A stretch of 5,871 nucleotides of DNA, from NCBI GenBank assembly GCA_002440085.1, contig DJRM01000005.1:26294-32164 (forward strand), in the 5' to 3' direction. Every line of letters starts with the position of its first letter. Positions within the stretch are counted from its first letter, which is position 1. The notes beneath the pieces were generated by a model. The model ran no database searches, had not been told where the DNA came from, and saw only the letters and a program-made list of their open reading frames with translations. Of this stretch, positions 1-5,770 are shown piece by piece. Made by a program: the position numbers and the translations under genes. This DNA comes from Bacteroidales bacterium UBA6360. Lineage in GTDB: Bacteria; Bacteroidota; Bacteroidia; Bacteroidales; UBA932.

Positions 1-392
1 CCGAGCGAAATCTTCTCCCCGTCGCCGACAACCTTGATACGCGAGGCCGGAATGCCGTAGTAGCCGCCAAGCATCGGCACCGCCCTTGCGCTCGCGACAA
101 TCGTAATCTCCGGATAGAGATTCATGATTGAGGCGATTGATGATGAATGGTCAGGCTCCATGTGGTTGACAATCAGATAATCTACAGCCCTGTCTCCGAT
201 GGCTTCCCTGATTTTTCCGACAAACTCCTCCCTCCACGGTTCCTCCACAGTGTCAATCAGCGCAACCTTCTCATCGGCAACGAGATAGGCGTTATAACTG
301 ACTCCATACGGAAGAGGCCACAGCCCCTCAAAAAGTGTCGTGGCTTCATCATTTACCCCGACATAATGTATCCTTTCACTGATTCTTTTCAT
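1..392 (-). CDS. fprA: FprA-family flavodiiron protein, N-terminal part (cut by window edge)
   Basis: Flavodiiron proteins are cytoplasmic enzymes that reduce O2 to water or NO to N2O at a non-heme di-iron site in a metallo-beta-lactamase-like domain, with electrons from the FMN of a C-terminal flavodoxin domain. Only the first 130 codons are present, of about 400 in the family; the rest of the beta-lactamase fold and the whole flavodoxin domain lie to the left of the window. The start MKRISERIHYVGV is typical of the family, and no nearby ATG competes. The sequence VNHMEPDHSSS at residues 75-85 contains the HxExDH iron-binding motif (H77, E79, D81, H82), which favours a redox-active flavodiiron protein over a hydrolase with HxHxDH. 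Residues 31-50 (VSYNAYLVADEKVALIDTVE) form the usual first beta strands. The gene is divergent from the EamA exporter. Whether it prefers O2 or NO cannot be told. Confidence 0.93.
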   Translation of the reverse strand, partial: MKRISERIHYVGVNDEATTLFEGLWPLPYGVSYNAYLVADEKVALIDTVEEPWREEFVGKIREAIGDRAVDYLIVNHMEPDHSSSIASIMNLYPEITIVASARAVPMLGGYYGIPASRIKVVGDGEKISL

Positions 393-453
393 AATTCTGA
401 AATATTAAAAATTAGACTTCATGTACCCTGCAAATTTCAGGCAATTCATATCA

Positions 454-461
454 TAGTTTTG
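454..461 (+). promoter_or_regulatory. Bacteroidota -7 element for the EamA gene
   Basis: TAGTTTTG matches the Bacteroidota consensus TAnnTTTG exactly. No good TTTG -33 element lies at the usual 18-21 bp; the nearest is TTTC at 435-438, only 15 bp upstream. Transcription would start near 466-469, which leaves about 10 nt before the ATG at 478 and about 43 nt before the ATG at 511. The -33 is missing, so confidence is moderate. Confidence 0.45.
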
Positions 462-510
462 TTCCGTAGGAAAACAAATGCTAATTTTGTCGCCGCAAAC
501 GCGAATATTC

Positions 511-1419
511 ATGAGGACGACAAATCAGCGGCGCACAGGCCACATTTCATTGTTTCTCTGCAACACAATCTGGGGCGCGGCGGTGCCCGTGTCGAAGTTC
601 ATTCTGGCCGGCGGCCTCATTTCCTCGACGGTGCTTGCGGACGTACGCATACTCTCGGGCACTCTGCTTTTCTGGCTGGCGTCGCTCGCGATAAAATCAG
701 AGCGGTCAGAAAAGGTTGAGAAAAAGGACTATTGGAAACTCTTTCTTGCAGCCTTCTTCTCCACGGTACTGGTCCAGCTGTTCTACATGAAGGGCATTTC
801 GCTGTCTTCCCCGACGGAGGCCGCCGTCTGCATGACGACCCTGCCGATCTGGACGGTGCTCATGTCCGCACTGCACCTCCACGAAAAGGTAAATGCCCGC
901 AAAGTCGGCGGCATCCTGCTCGGCCTGTCCGGCACGCTGCTCATCACGCTCTACGGCAGTTCCATTTCCTCCGGCGGCTCCTTCTCCGGCGCAGCCTGCT
1001 GCCTGCTCTCCCAGATTTCATACGCTGTCTATCTCGTTTTCTTTCAGGACATCATCCGGAAATATTCTCCGATAACCCTGATGAAGTGGAAATATCTCTT
1101 CGGCGCCCTAATGCTGCTTCCCTTCTCCGCACAGGAGGTGTTTCGCACGCACTGGACGGCACTCTCTCCGACAGTATGGCTCGCGCTCGTCTTCATAATC
1201 ATATTCTCGACCTTCATCAGCTATTTCCTAGTTCCCTTCGGTCAGAAATACCTCCAGCCGACGACTGTCGCGATGTACAACTACCTTCAGCCCGTCACCG
1301 CCTCCCTCCTCGCCGTCGCTGCAGCCCAGGAAACCTTCTTCCTCATGAAGCTCCTCGCCATGCTCCTCGTCTTCCTCGGCGTCTGGCTCGCCAGCACCTC
1401 CGGCAAAAGGAAAAATTGA
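511..1419 (+). CDS. EamA-family (DMT superfamily) membrane exporter
   Basis: A 302-residue inner-membrane protein of the drug/metabolite transporter superfamily, whose members move amino acids, metabolites or drugs; the substrate here is unknown. Two EamA repeats of about five helices each are visible. The first covers roughly residues 11-150, with CNTIWGAAVPVSK at 17-29 and SSPTEAAVCMTTLPIW at 99-114 before the helix ending near LLGLSGTLLI. The second covers about 158-295, with YNYLQPVTASLLAV at 256-269 and the final helix LLAMLLVFLGVWLAS. The basic tail SGKRKN fits a cytoplasmic C-terminus. Length is normal for the family (about 290-310). I prefer the ATG at 511 over the in-frame ATG at 478: family members usually begin a few residues before the first helix, the extra segment MLILSPQTRIF is not typical, and the likely transcription start lies too close to 478. 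The gene is divergent from fprA. Confidence 0.9.
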   Translation: MRTTNQRRTGHISLFLCNTIWGAAVPVSKFILAGGLISSTVLADVRILSGTLLFWLASLAIKSERSEKVEKKDYWKLFLAAFFSTVLVQLFYMKGISLSSPTEAAVCMTTLPIWTVLMSALHLHEKVNARKVGGILLGLSGTLLITLYGSSISSGGSFSGAACCLLSQISYAVYLVFFQDIIRKYSPITLMKWKYLFGALMLLPFSAQEVFRTHWTALSPTVWLALVFIIIFSTFISYFLVPFGQKYLQPTTVAMYNYLQPVTASLLAVAAAQETFFLMKLLAMLLVFLGVWLASTSGKRKN

Positions 1420-1455
1420 CGTTACCATTTTCTCGTTACGAAAAAACATAGCCAC

Positions 1456-1478
1456 GGTATGTCTCGATGCCATTTTTT
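1456..1478 (+). terminator. Weak candidate intrinsic terminator after the EamA gene
   Basis: GGTAT (1456-1460) can pair with ATGCC (1467-1471) around a six-base loop, followed by one A and six T (1473-1478). The stem has only five pairs, one of them G-T, so it is marginal. Its position 37 bases after the EamA stop fits a terminator. Nothing better exists in this spacer. Confidence 0.3.
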
Positions 1479-1518
1479 CTCGGCTTCGGCGCGAATGTTG
1501 AATGTATGTGGCGGCCGC

Positions 1519-1539
1519 AAGCGGTTGCGTGTTCCGCTT
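1519..1539. repeat. Inverted repeat upstream of malic enzyme
   Basis: AAGCGG (1519-1524) and CCGCTT (1534-1539) are perfect inverted arms of six bases around a nine-base centre. It lies 41 bases before the malic enzyme start and is not followed by a T-run, so it is not a terminator. It could be an operator or a leader hairpin. No convincing TAnnTTTG promoter is visible between 1420 and 1580, so its place relative to the transcription start is unknown. A chance repeat in this GC-rich stretch is possible. Confidence 0.3.
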
Positions 1540-1580
1540 CCGTGTGTTGTGGAAAATAGTATAAATCAGGTTCAGCATAT

Positions 1581-2858
1581 ATGAGTACGAATGAAATCAA
1601 CAGTCAGGCGTTGGAGTATCACGCCTCTTTTCCTGCGGGAAAGTTTGAGGTGAAGCCTACTAAACCACTTGAAAATCAGCATGATCTCTCCTTGGCATAT
1701 ACGCCGGGAGTCGCAGCTCCGTGCCTTGAGATACAGGCCGACGCGCATAAGGCTTACGACTACACGGGGAAGGGCAATCTTGTGGCCGTCATCACAAACG
1801 GTACGGCCGTGCTCGGCTTGGGGAACATCGGTGCCCTCGCCGGAAAGCCCGTTATGGAGGGCAAGGCTGTACTGTTCAAGAAGTTGTCCGGCGTGGATGC
1901 GATTGACATCGAGGTGAACGCGACCGACATAGACGAGTTCTGCAGGACGGTCAGGAACATAGCCCCGACTTTCGGCGGAATCAACCTTGAGGACATTAAG
2001 GCTCCGGAGTGCTTCGAGATAGAGCGGAGGCTCAAGGAGGAGGTCGATATTCCGCTCATGCACGACGACCAGCACGGAACGGCCATCATCAGCGCCGCGG
2101 CTCTTCTGAACGCTCTTGAAATTGCCGGGAAGAAGATTGAGGATGTGAAGCTTGTCGTGAACGGCGCCGGCGCCGCTGCCATTGCCTGCACGAAGATGTA
2201 TGTGAGCCTCGGGCTGCGCAGGGAGAACATCGTGATGTGTGACAGCAAGGGCGTGGTGCGTGCGGACAGGACAGACCTTAACGCCTACAAACGTGAATTT
2301 GCAACGACCCGTGACCTGCATACCCTCGCCGAGGCTATGGCGGGAGCGGATGCCTTTGCCGGGTTCTCTAAGGCAGGCACTGTGAGTCAGGATATGATCC
2401 GGTCGATGGCTGCGCATCCCGTCATCATCGCGATGGCGAACCCGGTTCCTGAAATCGGCTACTATGAGGCCAAGGAAGCGCGCCCGGATGCAATCATGGC
2501 AACCGGTCGTTCCGACTATCCAAATCAGGTGAACAACGTGAGCGGCTTTCCGTACATCTTCCGCGGCGCCCTCGACACTCACTCCACTTCCATCAACGAG
2601 GCCATGAAGCACGCAGCCGTGAAGGCAATCGCGCAGCTTGCCAAGGAATCCGTCCCGGAAGAGGTTCTGGAGGAGGCCGGTGCACGGGAACTGCATTTCG
2701 GCCCGGACTACATCATCCCGATTGCCCTTGACCCGCGCCTTCTTGAGCGCGTCTCCGTCGCCGTTGCCAAGGCCGCAATGGAATCCGGTGTCGCGCAGAC
2801 TCCGGTCACAGATTGGGACTCCTACAAGGCATATCTCCGCCGTCGCGTAACGCGGTGA
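1581..2858 (+). CDS. Malic enzyme, stand-alone short form (oxaloacetate-decarboxylating)
   Basis: Catalyses NAD(P)-dependent oxidative decarboxylation of malate to pyruvate and CO2 in the cytoplasm. The N-terminal malic domain spans about residues 15-160 and the NAD(P)-binding domain about 161-400. SLAYTPGVAAPC at 37-48 carries the likely catalytic Tyr (Y40), and EGKAVLFKK at 93-101 the likely catalytic Lys (K95). NLEDIKAPECFEIE at 135-148 and MHDDQHGTA at 160-168 supply acidic metal ligands (E137, D138, D162/D163). The Rossmann turn is NGAGAAA at 194-200, and MANPVPEI and YPNQVNNVSGFPYIFRGALD (313-332) are hallmark C-terminal motifs. At 425 residues it matches the single-domain bacterial type and lacks the phosphotransacetylase-like domain of MaeB-type enzymes. 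NAD versus NADP preference cannot be read with certainty. The start is the only reasonable ATG; no Shine-Dalgarno is evident. It is probably transcribed alone and ends at the strong terminator at 2881-2919. Confidence 0.96.
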   Translation: MSTNEINSQALEYHASFPAGKFEVKPTKPLENQHDLSLAYTPGVAAPCLEIQADAHKAYDYTGKGNLVAVITNGTAVLGLGNIGALAGKPVMEGKAVLFKKLSGVDAIDIEVNATDIDEFCRTVRNIAPTFGGINLEDIKAPECFEIERRLKEEVDIPLMHDDQHGTAIISAAALLNALEIAGKKIEDVKLVVNGAGAAAIACTKMYVSLGLRRENIVMCDSKGVVRADRTDLNAYKREFATTRDLHTLAEAMAGADAFAGFSKAGTVSQDMIRSMAAHPVIIAMANPVPEIGYYEAKEARPDAIMATGRSDYPNQVNNVSGFPYIFRGALDTHSTSINEAMKHAAVKAIAQLAKESVPEEVLEEAGARELHFGPDYIIPIALDPRLLERVSVAVAKAAMESGVAQTPVTDWDSYKAYLRRRVTR

Positions 2859-2880
2859 TGCTAATAGACATTTGCTAAAT

Positions 2881-2919
2881 CAGGCGCAGGCTCCATTTTC
2901 GGGTCTGCGCCTGTTTTTT
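2881..2919 (+). terminator. Strong intrinsic terminator between convergent genes
   Basis: CAGGCGCAG (2881-2889) pairs perfectly with CTGCGCCTG (2905-2913), and the stem extends inward by four more pairs including wobbles (2890-2893 with 2901-2904), leaving a seven-base loop. Six T follow at 2914-2919. It starts 22 bases after the malic enzyme stop and should end that transcript. On the minus strand the hairpin lies 15 bases after the exporter stop, but the following bases (ATTTAGCAAAT) are a poor U-tract, so termination that way is probably weaker. Confidence 0.9.
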
Positions 2920-2928
2920 GTATCCTTT

Positions 2929-4155
2929 TCAGAACAGCATTGCCGCGAAGCCGCAGAGTAGAGCCACGGCGCAGTTGATGGCCTTGGCCTTGAGAAATGC
3001 CGACTTGCTCTCGGCGAGGAGCGGAATGGAGGCGTGGCCGTCCTGGGAGATGCTGCTGGCAAGAAGAACAGGGAACGGGACTATGCCGGCAGCGTACAGT
3101 GTCACGAAAACCAGATGCGGACCGGATTCCGGGATTATGCCGACGGCCACCGCGAACAGAATCATAAGAGCGGTGTTGTCGCTTATCCATGAGCTGATGT
3201 CGATGAAGTGCATCAGGACGGCAATGGCGGCGAGTACGCCGAATGTCCAGAGGAAAATGTTGAGGAAATGTTTTTGTATGACGTGGTGCCAAAGATGTTC
3301 GTCAATGAAGTGATCTGAGGCAAACAGTATTACGCCGAGCATTATGACGCTGAGGCATGCGAAGAGAACGTTCATCCATGTTTCGCTGAGCAGGTCGATC
3401 TTCAGGGCATGGTGAGCGCCGGTTGTATCTTGAGCTTTTGTGGAATCTTGATCCTCAGATAGTTGCGCAGAATTGTTCTCGCAGTCCCTGTCATGGCAGT
3501 TCCCATGTGCTTCGTGGCAGGAATTTATGGTCTTTTCTTCGCATGGATTGCTGCCCTCGCCGTGACCTTCGTGTTCATGTTCCAGAAATCCGAATCCCAG
3601 TGCCGCGATGAAGGCGGCCAGGCCGACTGACAGCACCGCCCTTTTCCACCCGAAATGCCTTTTCCCATGCTCGTGCGGTTTCGTGTCTTCATGTTCATGA
3701 ATCTCGAATCCTTCGTCACAGCAGACAGGCTCCTGCACCCTCGTGGCATTTCCTCTTTTTCTCTTGATGCGTTCCCCGACAAAATCTGTGAAGACACCGG
3801 TGACGACTGCGATGACAAACAGCAACCCGAACAGAATCAGAGCTTTATGCGGAAACATTGCCAGCATCACAAATGCCTCGTCGCCCGAGGATGCAATCAT
3901 CATCGCGATGAGTGCGCCGAAACTGAACAATCCATGGGTGTAGAGCGAGACAGTAGCGAAACCGCCGATGCAGCCCGGAACGAGCCCGAGCGTGGCTCCG
4001 AACAGTACCTGACCGAATACGGTCTTGCGAAGTCGTGAAAAGAACTTGCCGTGAGACTCGATGTTCAGGGCTTCAATCATCATCATCATCACAATCACGA
4101 GACCGGTGATGAGTATGCTGTTGCGCAGGATGTCTATGAGTGTGTGGAGAAACAT
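2929..4155 (-). CDS. Putative ten-helix heavy-metal (manganese/arsenic-type) exporter, ArsP_2-like
   Basis: A 408-residue polytopic membrane protein that I place with the ArsP_2 group of putative ten-helix metal exporters (relatives are annotated as arsenic efflux proteins or putative manganese transporters). The family call comes from overall pattern, not from a search. About ten hydrophobic segments are visible, near residues 12-30, 46-70, 74-93, 104-127, 171-190, 259-280, 298-317, 327-345, 346-372 and 387-407. Two metal-binding-like loops interrupt them: 145-167 (CC, then HEHE and HEHGKRH) and 192-249 (HEHEGHGE, CHEAHGNCHDRDC, HH). Basic residues near 129-134 and 165-172 place the first loop in the cytoplasm and so the second probably in the periplasm. 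Residues 57-98 and 339-380 align without gaps as an internal pseudo-repeat. Substrate is unproven; the His/Cys/acid loops favour a divalent metal over arsenite. It lies 92 bp downstream of the DUF1573 gene on the same strand. I found no TAnnTTTG promoter in that gap, so co-transcription is likely. Confidence 0.8.
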   Translation of the reverse strand: MFLHTLIDILRNSILITGLVIVMMMMIEALNIESHGKFFSRLRKTVFGQVLFGATLGLVPGCIGGFATVSLYTHGLFSFGALIAMMIASSGDEAFVMLAMFPHKALILFGLLFVIAVVTGVFTDFVGERIKRKRGNATRVQEPVCCDEGFEIHEHEDTKPHEHGKRHFGWKRAVLSVGLAAFIAALGFGFLEHEHEGHGEGSNPCEEKTINSCHEAHGNCHDRDCENNSAQLSEDQDSTKAQDTTGAHHALKIDLLSETWMNVLFACLSVIMLGVILFASDHFIDEHLWHHVIQKHFLNIFLWTFGVLAAIAVLMHFIDISSWISDNTALMILFAVAVGIIPESGPHLVFVTLYAAGIVPFPVLLASSISQDGHASIPLLAESKSAFLKAKAINCAVALLCGFAAMLF

Positions 4156-4247
4156 TCCGGAGATGTTTTATTCGTTTTGTCTGGAATATGACGAATGAGA
4201 GACTGATGGGCAGGGAAACGGAAGTCGAGTGAATGTCAGGAGTCAGG

Positions 4248-5384
4248 TCATTCTATATATCCGGAAATGAACAGGTTGATGACGGGACGCAGGGGAGCGT
4301 TGGTCGTGAGCGTCACTATGATGAGGGTCTCGCCCTTTGGCAGCATCGATGTGTCCACATGAACCCGGATTTTCCCTTCCTGTCCCGGCGCTACGGGTTG
4401 GATCGTCCCGTGAGAATAGCGTGGGGCATCCGTATCGCATTTATATACCTGAAAGCAGCGCTTTCCCTCGTTCGTGAACGTGAATTCCGCGTCAATTGTT
4501 CTGCCTGCCTTTATTTTCCCGAACGAATATGTGCTCGCCGCGAACTTAGGCCGCGGACCCGCGGATTTTTCAGTCTCTGAAAGCGAGTTGAAATTGTCCG
4601 TTGTAAACGCGTATATCCTTAATTTCCCCGCTTTTACGCCATTCGGAAGCCCGGCGAGCGCGAATGATCTCACTCCGTCTGCGACCGGAGTTGCGCAGTA
4701 GTAATTCTTGCCCCATCTTTCGCGTGAGGTCTTCACCGTGTAGACGACCTCGGCCTCGCCCCCTGCCGGGATGACTTCTGGAGATACTTTCAACGACAGT
4801 CCGTCGCTTATGTCCGTAAATGCCAGCTTCACGGGCTTCTTTCCGAGATTTGCCACGGTAAGCCTGTCGCTGCGGCTCTCGCCCTGAAGAATGTTCCCGC
4901 ATTTGACGTCAAGCGTACGGAACCCGATTGCCCCGAAGCGTTCCTTGAATATTTCCGCCTGGGTCAGTTTCTTTTCGTGGCACACGCCGCGCAGTTTCAG
5001 TATCACCGGCTTCTTCGTGTCCGAGAAGTAGGCCGTCAGGTTCTTGTCGAAGGGGAGGGGAGCCTCGTTGTTGCTGTATGTCGCGGAAATCTTCCCTGTC
5101 TCGCCCGGTTTTATCGGAGACTTCGTCCACTCCACATCGGTACATCCGCAGGACGACACCACGCTGTAGATTGCCACCGGCTCTTTCCCGACGTTCTTTA
5201 CTGAAAACGAGCAACTTACCGGTCCGCTTCCGAGCAGAATGTCACCGAAGTCGTGTACGTCGCTGTCCATTTCTATGTTTCCGCTCACTTTTACCTGCGC
5301 CGTCGCAGTCACGTTCGCAGACGCGGCAAGTGCCAGAACGGCGGTCAATATATATATGATATTATATGTCCTCTGTACTTTCAT
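4248..5384 (-). CDS. Exported DUF1573 protein with three Ig-like (ASH-type) domains
   Basis: A 378-residue protein of unknown function, common in form in Bacteroidota. Residues 1-29 are a signal peptide: a short basic n-region (MKVQR), a hydrophobic core (IIYILTAVLALAA) and a likely signal peptidase I site ATA-Q; no lipobox cysteine is present, so it should be periplasmic or secreted. Three beta-rich repeats follow. Domain 1 (about 42-134) is classical DUF1573, with HDFGDILLGSGPVSCSFSVKN and the SSCGCTDVEW motif at 78-86. Domain 2 (about 155-247) shows LTVANLGKKPVKL and SPEVIPAGGEAEVVYTV. Domain 3 (about 280-376) shows STYSFGKIKAGRTIDAEFTFTN but has KCDTDAPRYSHG where a CGCT motif would be expected. 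The family is usually seen as a binding or scaffold module, not an enzyme. The chosen ATG starts a good signal peptide and overlaps the stop of an upstream 11-codon ORF (ATGA). The gene is read from the promoter near 5461-5495. Confidence 0.87.
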   Translation of the reverse strand: MKVQRTYNIIYILTAVLALAASANVTATAQVKVSGNIEMDSDVHDFGDILLGSGPVSCSFSVKNVGKEPVAIYSVVSSCGCTDVEWTKSPIKPGETGKISATYSNNEAPLPFDKNLTAYFSDTKKPVILKLRGVCHEKKLTQAEIFKERFGAIGFRTLDVKCGNILQGESRSDRLTVANLGKKPVKLAFTDISDGLSLKVSPEVIPAGGEAEVVYTVKTSRERWGKNYYCATPVADGVRSFALAGLPNGVKAGKLRIYAFTTDNFNSLSETEKSAGPRPKFAASTYSFGKIKAGRTIDAEFTFTNEGKRCFQVYKCDTDAPRYSHGTIQPVAPGQEGKIRVHVDTSMLPKGETLIIVTLTTNAPLRPVINLFISGYIE

Positions 5385-5416
5385 ATATGGATATTATACG
5401 TCCTCAACCTTTTCAT
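5352..5416 (-). repeat. Imperfect 32-bp tandem duplication across the DUF1573 start codon
   Basis: Read on the minus strand, the stretches starting at 5416 and at 5384 both begin ATGAAA, then after six variable bases share AGGAC, one mismatch, TATAATATC, and an AT-rich tail that aligns with a one-base gap. About 21 of the first 27 positions agree at an offset of exactly 32 bp. A third, partial copy of the GAGGACAT core lies at 5426-5433, so GAGGAC[AG]T occurs three times at spacings of 28 and 32 bp. Since 32 is not a multiple of three, the copies are in different frames. Confidence 0.7.
5381..5416 (-). CDS. Possible 11-codon leader ORF from duplication of the DUF1573 start
   Basis: An ATG at 5416-5414 opens a reading frame MKRLRTYNIHI that ends in TGA at 5383-5381. 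The TGA overlaps the DUF1573 start codon as ATGA, an arrangement typical of translational coupling. The peptide resembles the first residues of the DUF1573 protein itself (MKVQRTYNI), because the DNA is a 32-bp tandem duplication. It may be a translated leader, or a non-functional relic of a duplicated start. No ribosome-binding site distinguishes the two starts, so translation is unproven. Confidence 0.35.
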   Translation of the reverse strand: MKRLRTYNIHI

Positions 5417-5429
5417 CAAGTGAAAATGT

Positions 5430-5443
5430 CCTCGAACCCGAGG
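5430..5443 (-). other. Small hairpin near the 5' end of the DUF1573 transcript
   Basis: On the minus strand CCTCG and CGAGG form a perfect five-pair stem around the tetraloop GGTT. If transcription starts near 5454, this hairpin lies within the first 25 nt of the RNA. It could protect the 5' end or regulate translation. There is no T-run after it, so it is not a terminator. Confidence 0.35.
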
Positions 5444-5460
5444 CGATTTGTTCCAAAACG

Positions 5461-5495
5461 CAAAGATACTTGAAAATATTTTGTAAAAAATCAAA
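5461..5495 (-). promoter_or_regulatory. Bacteroidota promoter for the DUF1573-exporter unit
   Basis: On the minus strand TATCTTTG (5468-5461) matches TAnnTTTG exactly and is one of the commonest forms of this element. A TTTG lies upstream at 5495-5492, spaced 23 bp, slightly longer than the usual 18-21 bp. Transcription would start near 5454, giving a leader of about 70 nt to the ATG at 5384. Confidence 0.7.
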
Positions 5496-5511
5496 ACAGT
5501 TCCTAAATTTG
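5480..5511 (+). promoter_or_regulatory. Bacteroidota promoter for the ferredoxin gene
   Basis: TTTG at 5480-5483 and TAAATTTG at 5504-5511 match the -33 and -7 consensus elements with an ideal 20-bp spacing. Transcription would begin near 5516-5519, about 70 nt before the ferredoxin ATG. A small inverted repeat, GGAC (5514-5517) and GTCC (5523-5526), sits at or next to the predicted RNA 5' end. Confidence 0.78.
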
Positions 5512-5586
5512 CAGGACTTTCCGTCCAAGTTTGACGAGAAGGGCGGGAGCGTGGGAAGATTAACGATTATTTAAACTCATAAATTT

Positions 5587-5754
5587 ATGGCTCACAAAAT
5601 CACACAGGACTGCGTAGCTTGCGGTACTTGTATCAACGAATGCCCGGTCGGAGCGATTTCCGAGGGCGACATCTACAAAATCGATCCTAACGTATGTATT
5701 GACTGCGGCACCTGTGCAGACGCTTGCCCACAGGGCGCAATCGTTGCTGAATAA
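5587..5754 (+). CDS. 2[4Fe-4S] bacterial-type ferredoxin, 55 residues
   Basis: A small soluble low-potential electron carrier that typically serves pyruvate:ferredoxin oxidoreductase, hydrogenases or Rnf complexes in anaerobes; its partners are not in this window. Two cysteine motifs are complete: C9, C12, C15 and C19-P20 (CVACGTCINECP), and C37, C40, C43 and C47-P48 (CIDCGTCADACP). In this fold the first three cysteines of one motif and the last of the other share each cluster. The two halves, VGAISEGDIYKIDPN in between and QGAIVAE at the end, show the familiar internal pseudo-twofold symmetry. Length matches the clostridial type (about 55 residues), and neither half has the insertion of longer relatives. 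The ATG at 5587 follows the AT-rich leader AACTCATAAATTT, with no Shine-Dalgarno, as is usual for well-expressed Bacteroidota genes. It ends in TAA with no clear terminator inside the window. Confidence 0.97.
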   Translation: MAHKITQDCVACGTCINECPVGAISEGDIYKIDPNVCIDCGTCADACPQGAIVAE

Positions 5755-5770
5755 GAAGCTGTTTGAATTT

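Noticed and set aside
407..434. A possible fprA promoter on the minus strand (TAATTTTT with TTTG upstream)
   Set aside because: The -7 lacks the final G, the spacing is only 16 bp, and the transcript would have a leader of only a few bases.
147..719. A 190-codon plus-strand frame crossing fprA and the EamA start
   Set aside because: It runs antisense to the HxExDH-bearing fprA sequence and then out of frame through the EamA gene, with low-complexity composition.
732..1451. A 239-codon plus-strand frame inside the EamA gene
   Set aside because: The translation is Arg/His/Pro-rich with no membrane segments or known motif, while the overlapping frame encodes a clear ten-helix transporter.
1572..2696. 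A 374-codon open frame antisense to malic enzyme
   Set aside because: It lies wholly opposite a gene with complete catalytic motifs, its translation is rich in Arg/His/Val with no recognisable domain, and such shadows are common in codon-biased DNA.
3655..4038. Plus-strand frames opposite the exporter
   Set aside because: They are shadows of the membrane protein's codons; the Cys/His content only mirrors the other strand.
4076..4090. Five ATC triplets in a row, coding for part of a run of four Met plus Ile in the first exporter helix
   Set aside because: Too short for a convincing phase-variable microsatellite, and a triplet repeat would not shift the frame.
4231..4253. GAATG/CATTC inverted repeat and GTCAGG direct repeats at the DUF1573 stop
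   Set aside because: Only five pairs around a 13-base loop with no T-run, so it does not support a terminator or an operator.
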